Source: Hemerocallis citrina (Eukaryota; Streptophyta; Magnoliopsida; Asparagales; Asphodelaceae). Taken from it: a stretch of DNA of 64,000 nucleotides. The notes below the pieces were generated by a model, which ran no database searches, was not told where the DNA came from, and saw only the letters and a program-made list of their open reading frames with translations. The DNA is taken from positions 47,548,458-47,612,457 of the forward strand of contig CM030365.1 of the NCBI GenBank assembly GCA_017893485.1, given 5' to 3'. Of this stretch, positions 1 through 12,100 are shown in pieces (position 1 is the stretch's first letter; every line of letters starts with the position of its first letter). A program made the position numbers and the translations under genes.

Positions 1-133
1 CATTAAGACACAACTAAGCCCATTATGTGAAGCATCGCTATAAACATCGTACTCAACACCTGCTCTAGGCAAAGCCAAAATGGGAGCAGTAGTCAGCCTC
101 TCTTTCAACTCCTGAAAGCTTGCCTCGCATTGC

Positions 134-831
134 TCAGTCCACTTGAAGTTCACATTCTACTTGGTCAGACAAGTGAGCGGCACAGGCTATCTGAGCATAG
201 CCCTGAATAAACCTCATGTAGTATCCAATTAGCCCAAGGAAACTCCTGATTTCCTTTACTGTAGTAGGCCTTGCCCAATCCTTCACCGCCTCTATCTTCT
301 GCAGATCAGTTGTCACTCCCTCCTTAGAACGGATATGACCCAGAAATGCCACTTCAGATTTCAGAAATCATACTTGGTCAACTTGGCATACACCTCATGC
401 TCCTGAAGCTTCTTCAAAACTGCTGCCAGATGCTCTGTGTGCTCCTCCTTTGACTTGGAGTACACAATAATATCTTCGATAAACACCACGATGAAAGAAT
501 CAATAAACGGACTTAGAACTTTGTTCATTATATCCATGAAAATTGCAGGTGCATTCGTCACTCCGAACGGCATAACTAAGAATTCGTAATGCCCGTGTCG
601 AGTTCTGAACGCAGTCTTATACACATCTTCAGTCTTCACTCGAACCTGATGGTAACCTGATCGAAGATCTATTTCGGAGAAAATAGCGGCTCCTTGTAGA
701 CGATCTAACAGGTCGTCGATCCGGGAAATAGGATACTTATTCTGAATAGTGACCTTATTCAGCTCCCGGTAATCGATGCACATCCTCATCGAACCGTCCT
801 TCTTCTTTACCAATAGCACCGGTGCTCCCTA
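134..831 (-). pseudogene. B reverse transcriptase (broken)
   Basis: Copies element RNA into DNA in the cytoplasmic particle. Minus-strand frames show the usual gypsy RT order: [48 protein letters not shown], then the catalytic block and, in another frame, VAFLGHIRSKEG and FLGLIGYYMRFI near the RT end. The YxDD-type catalytic motif reads [10 protein letters not shown], so the first Asp of the usual DD is Glu. A TAG at 829-831 replaces the Trp expected in SPWGAPV, and a frameshift lies at about 355-365. The reading continues from the protease frame upstream. The copy is almost certainly dead. Domain identity is clear. Confidence 0.9.
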
Positions 832-1554
832 GGGCGATGCACTCAGTTGAATAAAGCCTTTCTCCAATAGTTCCTCAAACTGTCGTTTGATCTCATCCTG
901 CTCCACAGGCGCCATCCTATATAGTGCCTTGGAAATGGGCGCACTCCTTGACTGAATAGTGATGCTGAACTCCACATCACGTTGCGGAGGTAACCCAGGA
1001 AAATCTTCCAAGAACACGGTCAGATAATCCCGAACCACAGGGATTTTCTGCACCTCTACAGGAACATCCCTCTTGCAGATAGCTGCCACCAGACCAGAAC
1101 ATCTCTTCTTCCCTTGGAAAGTAACTTCAGGTCCACCTGGAGCCTTCACTATTACTATCTTGGTCTTGCACTCGATGTTTGCACTGTATACCGACATCCA
1201 ATCAATGCCAATGATAACATCGACTCCCAAGACATTTAACTTGATCAAATCAATCCCAAAAATTCTATCCTCAATCATGATCTCGCAGTCTGCATAGTAC
1301 CGATCAGTGGTTAATGTCTCTCCTGATAGAGTAGCTACTGCCAAGACCTTGCCTGGAAAGACATTCGGTTCGAATCTCAAAACTTTAGCAAACATAGGTG
1401 ATACAAATGTGTGAGATGACCCAGTATCGAACAAAACAATAGCTTTCTTTCTATTCAAAATAAGTTCTCCTGTTACATAACACACACTCGTTACATAACA
1501 ATTCACTATATAAGGCGGGAAAAGAGAAACAACAGAAAATACTCTAAACATCAT
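829..1554 (-). pseudogene. B aspartic protease plus N-terminal RT segment
   Basis: The 241-residue frame has the retropepsin active site LFDTGSSHTFVS near residue 43 and the flap/second region VDVIIGIDWM near residue 112, typical of plant gypsy proteases (RVP_2 type). The C-terminal 70 residues (FPGLPPQRDVEF, PISKALYRMAP, EQDEIKRQFEELLEKGFI) are the standard link into RT, which shows protease and RT were one polyprotein. The start codon at 1554 is only the first ATG after a break; the true reading came from gag upstream. The catalytic DTG is intact, but the downstream TAG and the broken gag make it non-functional. Confidence 0.85.
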
Positions 1555-1687
1555 CCCTCATACCAGTGATGACGTGATCCACCTCATCAGTGTCAATTTC
1601 AGTCAAGGCAAATACTTGCCTCTACTGGTACGGCTTCTTCCCAACTTGCTCCGTCGGTCCAGTACGGGTGACATTCTACGGCTTGGA

Positions 1688-2593
1688 GCATTGAGACTTG
1701 TAATGTCCCGTCTCACCACAGTTGTAGCAAGTCACCACAGAAGGTCTCACCCAATTGTTTTCGGTCTCCCAGCTATGTTGACAGCATTCGCTCCCGTTGG
1801 TTTGAACCTCTAGGCTGACGGCTGCCCCTTGAAATTGCCAGAAACTACGGGCCTCATCCTAATGTTCCAGTTGGTCCTCCGATTTTGAACAGCATGGAAC
1901 TGCTCCATGTCCACCTCCGTGGCTGCCGCTCATTTGACCAGCTTGTCAAATCTCTTGATACCGAGGGGTATCATCCTGGATCTCAGGCTTGGCATCAAAC
2001 CATGCTCGAATTTCCAAGCCTTCTTCGCCTCGTCCATTATCATTTCGGGTGCATATCTTGAGAGCTAAGTGAATCTTGTCTCATACTCCCTAACTGACAT
2101 GCTGCCCAGCTGCAGCGCCAGAAACTCCATGGCCTTCTTCTCTGGATGTCTGAGGAAAAATAATGACTGTGGAATTCCTCAAAGAATTCATCCCAACCAA
2201 GAACAATTCCTCCCATCGTCCACTTCATCGACTGCCACCACACAATCGCATCCTTCTCGAACTGCAGCGCTGCCACTTCACCTTGCTGTCCTCCGGAGTC
2301 TCCAAGACTTTGAAGATAGTCTCTACCTGTCGGATCCAATTGTCAAACGTGTTAGGGTCTAATTTCCCCTCAAGTGCCGATGGTTTCATCCATTTGAATG
2401 ATTCCACAAGTTTGATTGCTTCGGGTACTAGATTCGCAGGCACCCTTCCTTGATTCTGATTTCTGGCAATGGCATTGAGTGTCTGATAGACCCTCGCTAG
2501 TTCCGTTTTTAAGTCCAGACCATCTCCAGTTCGAGCTCCTCTTCTAGCCATTTTCTGATGCAAAAGATCCATCAAATTCAAAGTATGAAACAT
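1688..2593 (-). pseudogene. B gag (capsid and zinc knuckle, frameshifted)
   Basis: Structural protein of the retrotransposon particle. The start MARRGARTGDGL at 2593 is followed by PNTFDNWIRQVETIFKVLETP, a retrotransposon-gag signature, in a frame ending at 2225. A second frame (2339 to 2040) carries FEKDAIVWWQSMK and WDEFFEEFHSHYF, so there is at least one frameshift at about 2230-2290. Further down, 1729 to 1688 reads CYNCGETGHYKSQC, a CX2CX4HX4C zinc knuckle. The segment from 2040 to about 1740 has no long frame. B's gag is similar to the gag remnant of element A. Confidence 0.8.
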
Positions 2594-2690
2594 GAATTTT
2601 AAATCAACTTTTCATTGAATTTCAAACTTTATACATTCGAATTTAAAACATTTCTGATATCAAATGAAAGCAGAAAGGAGATATAACAGT

Positions 2691-3098
2691 CTAGCTCCTA
2701 CGGTTCCTCTTGGCTTCACGAACGTCTTCCCGTAGTTCCTCCACTACCTCCTTCAGTACATCGTACATGTTTTTCCTCTTCTCGAGTTCCCAAACATGAT
2801 GACTGAGAATTGCAATATCATCCTTGTGCTTCACCAACTGAGTCTCCAGTAGCCCGATTCTCTCCTGTTGAGTCTCTACCTGTCTCTGAAGAGACACAAT
2901 GAGACTACTCGAAACTGGTTCTTCCTTGTCAGAGAAATCATCAGATGAATCCGGAGGTGGAGTGATCTCTCGGAACTCAGGCCATTCCTTTTCAAATTCT
3001 TCAGGATCCTCTTCGTCTGAATCAGCTTGCCCGGGGTAGTAATCCTTCTTAACAATGTGCCAATCGTCATCTCCAGCTGGGTCGAAGTGGTCCGCCAT
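2691..3098 (-). CDS. B leader ORF: acidic, coiled-coil protein
   Basis: A 135-residue frame starting MADHFDPAGDD. I chose the second in-frame Met at 3098 because the 16 residues before it look like leader translation and because element A has a matching MADGNTP start. The N-terminal half is acidic (DSDEEDPEEFEKEWPEF, SSDDFSDKEEP). The C-terminal half, from about residue 63, is heptad-like (LQRQVETQQERIGLLETQL...) and basic at the end (AKRNRRS). It lies between the primer binding site and gag. Extra ORFs upstream of gag are known in some plant gypsy lineages but their role is not established. I cannot assign a function. It is intact, unlike the rest of B. Confidence 0.65.
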   Translation of the reverse strand: MADHFDPAGDDDWHIVKKDYYPGQADSDEEDPEEFEKEWPEFREITPPPDSSDDFSDKEEPVSSSLIVSLQRQVETQQERIGLLETQLVKHKDDIAILSHHVWELEKRKNMYDVLKEVVEELREDVREAKRNRRS

Positions 3099-3240
3099 CT
3101 TAGAGAGAGGAGAAAAAGAATAAACATAAATCATAGAGCAACGCAAATGTAAGTGACTTACATTTAAATCTCTATACTCAACACACTAATGTCCACTTCT
3201 AGGGTGTCATTCCTTATAAATTTGTACTACTTGGAAGCGT

Positions 3241-3253
3241 GGCTCTGATACCA
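3241..3253 (-). promoter_or_regulatory. B primer binding site (initiator Met tRNA)
   Basis: The minus strand reads TGGTATCAGAGCC three bases after the LTR end. This is the complement of the 3' end of plant initiator methionine tRNA, the common primer of Tekay and many other plant LTR elements. It fixes the LTR 3' end at 3257 and the orientation of B. Confidence 0.92.
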
Positions 3254-4739
3254 CTCTGTAACACCCCGAATTCCAAATACAACTGAATTTGAAGTTCCAC
3301 AGGATCTTTACACTTCTTTTATACAATTTTACAAGGAAATAAAAACTTTGTACCTCAGAGTTTACACTTTCATTACATATTTACAACGGAAGCAATTTTA
3401 CAACAAATTACATGAATTGAAATGTACAACACATGGATCATCTTTTACTCAGCATGCATTCTTGTTAATCACTTTGCCCTGCATAAAACTGTAGGCACGT
3501 CAGTTCATTCAACTGACGAAAAATTATACACGGCTATCCTCTCTATACCGAAAACAGTATAACGATTCTCAAATGCTTAACAAACCACAGACTTGTACAC
3601 AGACAAAGCTAAAGGGACTATCTAATTGGTGTCGTGTTGTGCGGTGCACTTAGTCCTTAATGCAGTTGTTATGTTACATGACACTAATGCACACTTGTTC
3701 AGATTCTATGCATCCCATACTACATAGGTCTGTGGGCAAGCCCTTAACCGTTCTTCATCTTGTAAGGTTCAATCCCTCGTCATGACTTAACTACTACTGT
3801 AACTACGATAAGTATCCAAGATGTTCTATGAGTTACGAGCTCATCTCCAGACAGCCTGGAGGGGAATCCCATGTCATGTCACGATGCATCGTGAAGACAA
3901 CCTGTAGACAATTCAGCCTCCGTCATGGGACATGACACCACCCGCAGTCACCAAACATCCCAGGAGCATTTCCTGTAGTACGGACTCCTGAAGACATATC
4001 CACGTCATGTCACGACGCATCGTGAAGACAGCCAGTGAATACTTTCACACCGTAGCTCCGAGGCCCTCATACTTGTATTTTTCTCTTATTTTCATCACCT
4101 CTTCACTATGAATCTAATTCTTAGTTATTTGAATCATGAACAAAAAAATCGGTTCTCTAGAGTTAGTCTTTCCACTATACCGATCTTAGCCATTGATATA
4201 ACATGACCAAATCTTGGTCTTTTCATCTCAAATTTTATTTCATCATATCTCTTTTCAATGCCGGTATGATGCTTAACTACACTCTAGTTCTCAATTTCAA
4301 TTCACAATCACAGAATCAAGTTTTCACAGTCATAAAGTCTTTTTCATGATTAACATTAATTTTTCTTTCATGTTCATAGTATTTGTATATTCTTGCTCAT
4401 AAAATCTTTCATAATTCATCATAACAATCAATTTCATTTTCATGTACAAACTCATGCATAAACAAAAGAATTCGTTTTTCTAACTTGTCACATTCATAGC
4501 TCATTCAACCACCATGAAATTACCGTACTGTCGTTTTATCAAAAAAATTTACATTCTCATTGCCAAAAATCATTTCAAAACTCTTTTAAACAAGGCATGT
4601 ATTTTTCTTTATTCAAGAAAATTTGAACTAATAAAAATAATAAGTTCTTGCTTGCCAAAAATAGTCTCAAATCCTTATTCATACTGGGCCACAGGTTTTA
4701 GAAAGTTCTTTCACGAAAATCCAGATATTAGTTGAAACT

Positions 4740-6640
4740 TCAGGGCAGTCGACTGTTAAAATATGGACAGTCGGCTGTTCTGTAAGGATTTACAACTCGA
4801 AAATCAGTGATGATGTGTCTAATTTTTATACAAATATTTGTACTCATTTACCCATTAAAATTGCTTGTTTTCGTCTATATTGTTGATAATTTATCTTATT
4901 TCTATAAGATTTCAATTAATTAATTATTTGAAGAAATAAGAATTTTGATGCAAAAAGTGATTATTTTTGATAAAAATCAACAAATAAAACAAACAAAAAG
5001 ATTTATTAATTTTTATTGATTTGTTGAATTTTATATTTTACAAATTGACAATATGAGGAGCAAAATACAATTTTAATTGTCAATAGGGTGTAAAAAGAAT
5101 AAACAAATTTAAAAGGATTTTGATAGAGCTAAAATAAAAATTAGTTACTTTTATGTTGATCTAATTAATTTAAATTAAAATTTTTATTCTAAATCCTGAT
5201 TTTTATTTGCAGCACAAATGAAGAGATAAACCCTAATTCCTACGTCTCCTACTCCTATAAATACAACAGTAGATTGAAGAGAAAGGGAAAGCGCTTAACG
5301 AAGATACCAAGAGACGGCTACTTTAAATAAAATAAAATATATATATATATATATATAAATTAATAACAAAACAGAGAGAGACAGAGCTCTGTCTTTCCCC
5401 TCTGTTGCGTGAAGAACGAAAAGAAAGGAGGCACGAGACTCAAGGCAGAAGGAAGAGAGACAGAGACAGCAGACGTCAGCGGCGAATTGACGTGCGGGTC
5501 CCACGTGAAGCTGACTTGCAGCTCAGATCTGACGTGCCGGCGCAGTTCCCCAGGCGACAGCAATAGGTTGCTGACTTGGTGCACTGATACCCAGGCGATG
5601 AAACAAAGGGCTTCAACACGGAATTCGAGAACAGAAGTTCTTGCGGCTCGACGTTTTGTATCTCTTTTCTCTCTCTTTCTGATTTTTTATATGCAATCCA
5701 TGAACAAATTTGTTAAGTGCAATTTCATTATGAACTAAATTTATTTTTCTAGGGTTTCGATGTAGCCTAGTTTTGATAACACAATTTTAATTTCATATTA
5801 TTTTTCTATTTTTTCATGGTTATGTGTTTGATTTTTGATCTTAATGCTTACAATTGGTGGATAGACGATTGTATGATTTATTGGATCATGGAGAGACCGA
5901 GAGGTAATTTGTGATTTAAAACTATAAAATTGAACACCATTAATTGGGCAAAATTAGAGATGATTTATCGCAATTGATGTGACCGTTAAGAAATCCACAG
6001 AACTTAATGAGTCTTCGATTAATTAAATTTGCATAGAGATATGACAAACTGTTAGTTGGAGATATTTTTAGTGTTGTTCGAGAGAAAGCATTGAATAATT
6101 TGGGGATTTCGGTCTACAACTTGAAAAAATAATATTTTTATTCTTATGGAATTATAAATTGTGAGGGATGAACTAGGTGAAGTCAAAAGCCCTAGAATTA
6201 ATTTTGCCATTAACAAATTACAAAAATTTCACATCCTGCTCCCTATTAATTAATTTAGTTAGTTTTTCTTTAGATTAATTTAATTTAGTAGCTTTCTTTA
6301 ATTATTTCAATTTTCTAAATAGTAGTTAATCTAGTAAATTCGGTACTCAGTAAAGTAATTAGTCCATGTGGGTTCGACACTCTATTCACTTAACTATACT
6401 ACTTGTTGCAATTTTGTACACTTGCAAATATTCACACCAAATGGTCAGGGTAGTCGACTGTCAAAGTGTAGTCGGTCGACTGATCCGCAAGGGTTTGAAC
6501 TCGAAAACAAATAATCAGGACGGTCGACTGTTTCAATATAACTGGTCGACTGTTCTGCAAAGATTTGAACTCGAAAACAAATACTCAGAGCAGTCGACTG
6601 TTTCAATCTAATCGGTCAACTGTGCTACTAGTTTTTTTCA
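4740..6640. repeat. About 72-bp tandem repeat with CAGTCGACTG palindrome, split by insert X
   Basis: Within B's LTR, units containing CAGTCGACTG, a second half-copy (GGTCGACTGTTCTGCAA) and TTGAACTCGAAAACAAAT occur at about 4745, 6450, 6520 and 6590. The first unit is separated from the others by the 1.6-kb insert X. The spacing of the three right-hand units is about 70-75 bp. Confidence 0.75.
4808..6436 (+). mobile_element. LTR-like insert X (probable solo LTR)
   Basis: This sequence is foreign to the B LTR: it splits a tandem repeat array and has no counterpart in D. It starts TGATGATGTGTCTAATTT and ends near TTGCAAATATTCACA, that is TG...CA ends. It has a CCTATAAATACAAC promoter-like stretch at about 5253 and an (AT)n run at 5337-5357. 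Its last 100 bp (GTGGGTTCGACACTC... TATACTACTTG) resemble the ends of Athila/Tat-class LTRs as I recall them. I could not find a clean target duplication, so the limits are good only to a few bases. The short frames inside (5295-5738) overlap on both strands and are not convincing genes. Confidence 0.5.
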
Positions 6641-8085
6641 AATTCCCAAAAATGTTTTTAGTTCTTTTTCTTCTCTTTTTGAGTCAAAATTTTCAGAATG
6701 TAAATTATACAAAAATACAGTAAACCAGTATTTTTAGTCATTATTTGCTTTATAAAAACATATATTGAGTCATATTTTGTGTTTTATGTCCATAATTTCG
6801 ACATTGAGAACACTTTCCATTTCTACATAATTTATAAATCTAACTTCCCAAAATTTACTTTATGTCTCTATTTAATACTTTATCAACCCATTACCATGAT
6901 TAAAGCACTAGATCTTGTTCTCTACAATTGAATTGTTCTAATTCAAATAATTAATTCTACAAGATGCATTTAGTCAATTTGTGTCTCATAAGTACAAATT
7001 CGTCTCACATAGAATAATTTATAGACATAAAGCATGATGATAAGATTGATTCTAGCACTTCAATTTCACATCTTTATTCATTAGCAATCATCTTAAAAAT
7101 CATTCTTTAAACTACTATTTTATCTCTAATCAATCGAACATGAGAATACACTTTATCAATTTCCTCTCAACTATTTTAGCAAACATCCCTAACATGGCAT
7201 CTACATTTAGAAGTATTGAGAAACACCCACCTATAGTTGAAGAAACGAATGAAAACTCCTAGAATGCAAGAAAGTAGCATTCTCCTCCTAGAATAGGTTG
7301 CAAATTGTCGCCTCCTCCTTGTGCTTGCTAGGAACCCGAGCTCTTCTCCTTGCTTCCTTGATGATGGACCGGCCTCTACTAGGATGGAACACACACAAAA
7401 AAATGCTCTATAATCTTTTGCTCACAAATCTCCTCAGTCTTTTGCTCTCTTATCTTTTTCTCTCTTAGTCTTTTCTCTTAACAAATTGTTTAGTGCATCA
7501 TGAGAAGAATAACTAAAGGGTATTTATGCATTTTTAAGTTGAGAATGGAAGGCTAAGATTCAATCAAGTAGTTATTGATTAAGGACCAAGATGAATTGGG
7601 AAGTTGTAGTAACTTCCATGATCACAAACCCACTCCCCTCAACTACGCCCACTCTCCCTCTCTTCTTGCTCAAAACCGGCCACTCTCTAGGGTGTGCATT
7701 GCACTAGTGTGTGCACATGCTCCTTAGTACCCTCCTATTATAAAGTTGTACAAATTTAATTAATCAATTGTCCACTAATTGTGTCTACATGACAAGTTGT
7801 GACAATTAAAAGATTAATTAAGTTTGTGGACCTCAAAAATAGTGGGCTTTAAGCTCATGAGCTATTTAATAAAATACTTTAATTTATTATGGTGGGCTTA
7901 ATTTAAGAAACAAGTTTAGGCTTTATAAAATAGGCTTTTTAGAAAAAAAATAATGAGAAAGGAAGAAATAATTGTCCATGTTATAAAAGATAATTTTTAT
8001 AAGAAAATATGCATACAAAATTTGTACGCGCACAACACGTTAAAAATAACATTTCTCATTAAATAAAAAAAATCGGGACATTACA

Positions 8086-8610
8086 TTGACCCACCGGACT
8101 CCTATCATCTGAAGAACGTAGGTTGGTTGGGGAATGTGTCGTATGGGATGCATATCTCTCCAATCAGGCATGCCTTAGAATAAGAGCATCGTGTGCATTT
8201 TGAGTGTGCATTAGATTTAGGTCATGGCATACACCAACACTTGGCTTGACATCACGTTTTTCTTCGCATCAATATCTTAGGTTGTTGGGATTTTGGAGTC
8301 GCCGGTTTAATCAGCATTGCATTTGTTGCATTCAACTGACGTGCCCACAATTTGTTAGATTCAGGATCGCTATTCGTGGAGCGAGGACTCGAGCCGTGGA
8401 AAGCATCCAAGTGGAAATTCATTATCCAATTTAAATGTAATTCATGTTGTAATATTTTATTTTAATTGTTGTAAATTTTTGGACATTGTAATAATATTTG
8501 ATGTAATAAAAAGTTTTTAATTTCTTGTGAAATTTTTATGTTTGGATTCATTTGAAGTAAGATTCTGGATTGTGTCACGAGTTTCCAGTATAGGAATTCG
8601 AGGCGCTACA
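8086..8610 (+). repeat. Element A: tail of 5' LTR
   Basis: The last 525 bp of a long plus-strand LTR. Its left part is displaced beyond B and outside the window. It ends TTCGAGGCGCTACA, followed at once by a primer binding site. It shares the ACTGACGTGCCCACA block with the other Tekay-like LTRs. The frame at 8204-8434 has no recognisable domain. Confidence 0.8.
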
Positions 8611-8614
8611 GAGT

Positions 8615-8627
8615 TGGTATCAGAGCC
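8615..8627 (+). promoter_or_regulatory. Element A primer binding site (initiator Met tRNA)
   Basis: TGGTATCAGAGCC lies four bases after the LTR end CGCTACA. This is where reverse transcription of A's RNA would be primed. Only 21 bases further on, A's interior is interrupted by solo LTR C1, and it resumes at 18683. Confidence 0.92.
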
Positions 8628-9184
8628 GACTTCAATTTGTAGTCTAACTGTCACGCCCTGCTTCCTAAAAATACGGAATACGAGCACATGACATTGGCCC
8701 AGCGAATGACTAACGTCACCTATAAGCTGTTTATCCGATCAATATAATCAATATAGAACAATTGCGCAGGTAATAATAATAATCTCATGAACAATATACT
8801 TGGAATGAAGCAATATGAAATATCCATATACAATAATAATCCAACATCTGGAAACAATAATAAAATCTGGGACATAAACCCAAAACAATAATAAATCCCA
8901 ATACAATAATAAATCTCAAACACAATAGCAATAAGTCTCAATACAATAGTTCAATAGAATAACATTCAATTATAAAGCAATAGTTATTTAGAAAGTTTGC
9001 TCTCCATTCCCAGCAGGCAATTCTCCTTCATTACCTGTGTACAAGTATCTAAAAAGAGAAAAAAAATTGTCCTTAGAGAAAGTCATGAACAAAAAGTAGA
9101 GAAAGCAAAGAACAATGGAATAACGGTATAACAATGAATCAATGGATCAATAGGAATCAATAACATGGGACGATATTCAATAAT

Positions 9185-12100
9185 TGTCACGCCCCGCTTA
9201 CCAAAAATACGAAATACGAGAACATGACATTGGCCCAGCGAATGACTAACGTCATCCATAAGCTGTTTATCCGATTAACTCAACAATATAATCAATATAG
9301 AACAACTGCGCAGGCAATAATAATAATCTCATGAATAATAATATTTGGAATAAACAATATAAAATATCCAAATACAATAAACCAACATCTGGAAAAAGTA
9401 ATAAAATCCGAGTCATAAGCCCAATACAATTATAATCCAATCACAAATAGATAATAAGACTCAATACATTAAGTTCAATAAAACAATAAGCAATTAAAAG
9501 CATTAAGACTTCAAAATTGTTGTTCACCAATCCCAGCAGGAAATTCTCCATCAAAACTTATGAACACTTCATCTAAAAAGAGGAGAAAAGTTATTCTTAG
9601 AGCAAGTCATGGACAATAAGTAGAAAAAGCAGAGAACAATGGAATAACGGTATAATAATGAATCCAATGGATCAATAGGAATTAATAACATGGCACGATA
9701 ATCAATAATCAATATCACGGTAATCGATGCAATGGCTATAAATAATGATTCAATATTTGGTAATAGTAATCAATGGTCAATAACAATAACACTTAGCCAA
9801 TATTCGATATCAATAGGAACAATGAAGAACAATATGCAGTGTCGATGTCGTGTCAATTCTTAAGTCTATTAATCATTTTAATTTTAACTAATGTAGCACT
9901 TCATACGTCCCATTTATTTACCACATGGTTGCTACATACAAACAAGTTACGTTTAGACCTACTGGTGGATTTTATAGTTCATGTACTCGGCAACGTAATC
10001 AATTTTCACCTTTCGGTGCACGGTACGGTCTTCAGCAACGATACAATACACGATAAATTGGGTTACCGTCGTAAGCCACAATCACACAACAAAACAATAG
10101 CGGGAACAATATTTAGGGAAACACTGGCCCCTCCTCTGAGTACAGTCCGTATATTGTCCACTACTAAAGTCAACCCTTAAACTCCCGGCTTATTAATCAT
10201 TTATCAATGCAACAATACAATATGCAAATATGAGACATAAGATGAACGATGGCAATAATATGGAAATAATAGGATGATAACTTGAATTGGACAATGAAAA
10301 AAATAACAATAGGGTATTAAGTACATGCAATGCAACATACACACTCTAAATCACGCATGACTACAATATAGGAACAATTAATCTATTAAAACTGAAAAAG
10401 TGAAATTCTTGACAGCAAGAGTATTCTGTACAAAAATGCAGTTTCCTGCTGTTTCAGAACTCGAAAACTGAATCCATCAAAAATTCTAGAAACTAGACTT
10501 CCACACGGTTCCAACACACATTTAAAGTTCAAAATCCGACAACAGTAGCTAGGTCAAACACATTTTTCTTTACAGATTTCATGTTCAGACAGAAATTCGA
10601 CATCATGTTGTTTTATTTTTAGAAACAGCAAAAACTCAGTACTAAATTCATAAAAAAATATTTTCTAGACTCCTAAACATGATTACTAACAATCTGAAAA
10701 TTTTCAAAGTAAAATTTTATCATTTGATTAGCCTTTTACTGTTTAAGCATGTAAGATACAAGAATCTGAAAATCTGAAAATAAAAACACAGCTATAGTAA
10801 AACGGGCATAACTTTATCTACAAAACTTGGAATTATGAAATTCAAGATGTTCTGGAAACTAGAAAGATATGGCTACAATTCAAATTCAGAAAGTAATTCA
10901 TTTTAAGATCGTTTACTTGTTCAAAAATAGCAGTTAACATATAGGTCAGCAAGCATTATACAGGATTTGTGTAGTTTTCTTGAAAATAATTTAATTAAAC
11001 AGGATGAGTATCAATTCTATTAGTCGATAAACTATCTAATCAGCATGATGGGTGCAAAAACAAGATGAATAAAATTAGAACACACTCATACATCGATTTA
11101 TCATCAACCAACAACAATCAATCAACCAAACATACAACCTAATAAATATTTCTACAATAATTTATTTGTGTGACAATGAGATGAACAACCCTATTATCAA
11201 TTCTATATGCATTCATGAAAGATTCAATCTTTGTATTCAAAAGAGGCACGATGTCAAGAATATCGGGGTTAGCTCGTGTAAACCCTCAATAGATCCAACG
11301 AAGATAATCAATACAGTGATATGATAACGAATAGAATCTATTTGCAAGAATTTCAATGAAACTTGAATTTGATACAATGTAAAATTCAAGATGATAGCGA
11401 CTTGCCTTATAAACGGTGAAAACGAATACTAAGAATAACATGATGAGAATCTCGGGCGACGAATCACGAATAACACAATCCACCAATAGCACGTGTATAA
11501 TACGTGCAATAAAACCAAAGCAATAACAGTAGCAACAAAGACAACGACTGCAATAGTAGAGGGGGAGAGAGAGCACGGGCAGCGGACGGCGTCACCGACA
11601 TCGACGGCGAACGGTACGACGGAGGTAAGGGCGGTGCCTGTGGTGCTGGACGACAAAGTGGAGGACAGGGGTGATCGGGTTGGGGTTTTGGGTGCCTGTT
11701 AATGCGAGGACGGAGGAAAGACGCATAGGGGGGTTTTGGTCTGGTGGTGTCGCCGACTGGAGGGCGGCACCGGGAGAGGGTCGCCGGAGGGTCGGGGTCT
11801 CGCCGGAGAAGAAGCATAGGCATACGGGGAGAGAGACAACAAGGAGGAGAGAGAAAGAGGAGAGAGGAGAGAGAAATTGATGGCTAGAAAATTGTATTTT
11901 TGGGTTTTTAAGGTTTGTATTGGGTTGTATTTATAGAATACAATTAGATTGTTGGTTTATTGGGTTAGGATCCAATAATAGTGAGTTTGGGTTAACCACC
12001 ACAAGTGGCCTAGTGGTAAGAGCGATGGGACTTGGAGTGTGCTCCTCCAAGGTCCTGGGTTCGAACCCTATGGTTCCCATAGATGGGGATTAAATACCTC

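Larger units (their letters stand above)
1..8085 (-). mobile_element. Gypsy element B: 5' LTR and internal region to RT (Tekay/Del-like)
   Basis: A Ty3/gypsy LTR retrotransposon on the minus strand, cut by the left edge of the window. Read on the minus strand the order is 5' LTR (8085 to 3257), primer binding site, a leader ORF, gag with a CCHC knuckle, aspartic protease and reverse transcriptase. RNase H, integrase and the 3' LTR would lie to the left. The long LTR (about 3.2 kb once insert X is removed) and the initiator-Met-type primer site fit the Tekay/Del group of chromoviruses. The right flank at 8086 is the LTR tail of element A, so B inserted into A's 5' LTR. The left-hand target duplication cannot be seen. 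Confidence 0.85.
3257..8085 (-). repeat. B 5' LTR, interrupted by insert X
   Basis: The minus strand starts TGTAATGTCCCGATTTT at 8085 and ends GGGGTGTTACA at 3257. The span is 4829 bp, of which about 1.6 kb is foreign insert X. Near-relatives in the window are solo LTR D and, more distantly, G and the F LTRs. All share the GGGGTGTTACA end, the TGACG-rich duplicated block (here about 3840-4040) and the initiation region. A weak TATA-like stretch on the minus strand lies near 7517-7529 (CATAAATACCC). No gene is seen inside; the short frames at 7176-7394 are leader sequence. Confidence 0.85.

Noticed and set aside
1073..1813. Plus-strand frames opposite B protease and gag
   Set aside because: Shadows of the minus-strand gag-pol, whose motifs are unmistakable.
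5295..5738. Two overlapping opposite-strand frames of about 70-110 codons in insert X
   Set aside because: They include an AT microsatellite and LTR leader sequence; no domain or conservation seen.
9839..10180. 113-codon frame in C2
   Set aside because: The homologous stretch in C1 (around 12970-13060 and 16433 on) does not keep the frame; no domain.
12000..12072. Possible functional tRNA gene
   Set aside because: Only boxes A and B are tRNA-like. The flanking 17-bp repeats and A-tail show a SINE, and no closed cloverleaf is evident.
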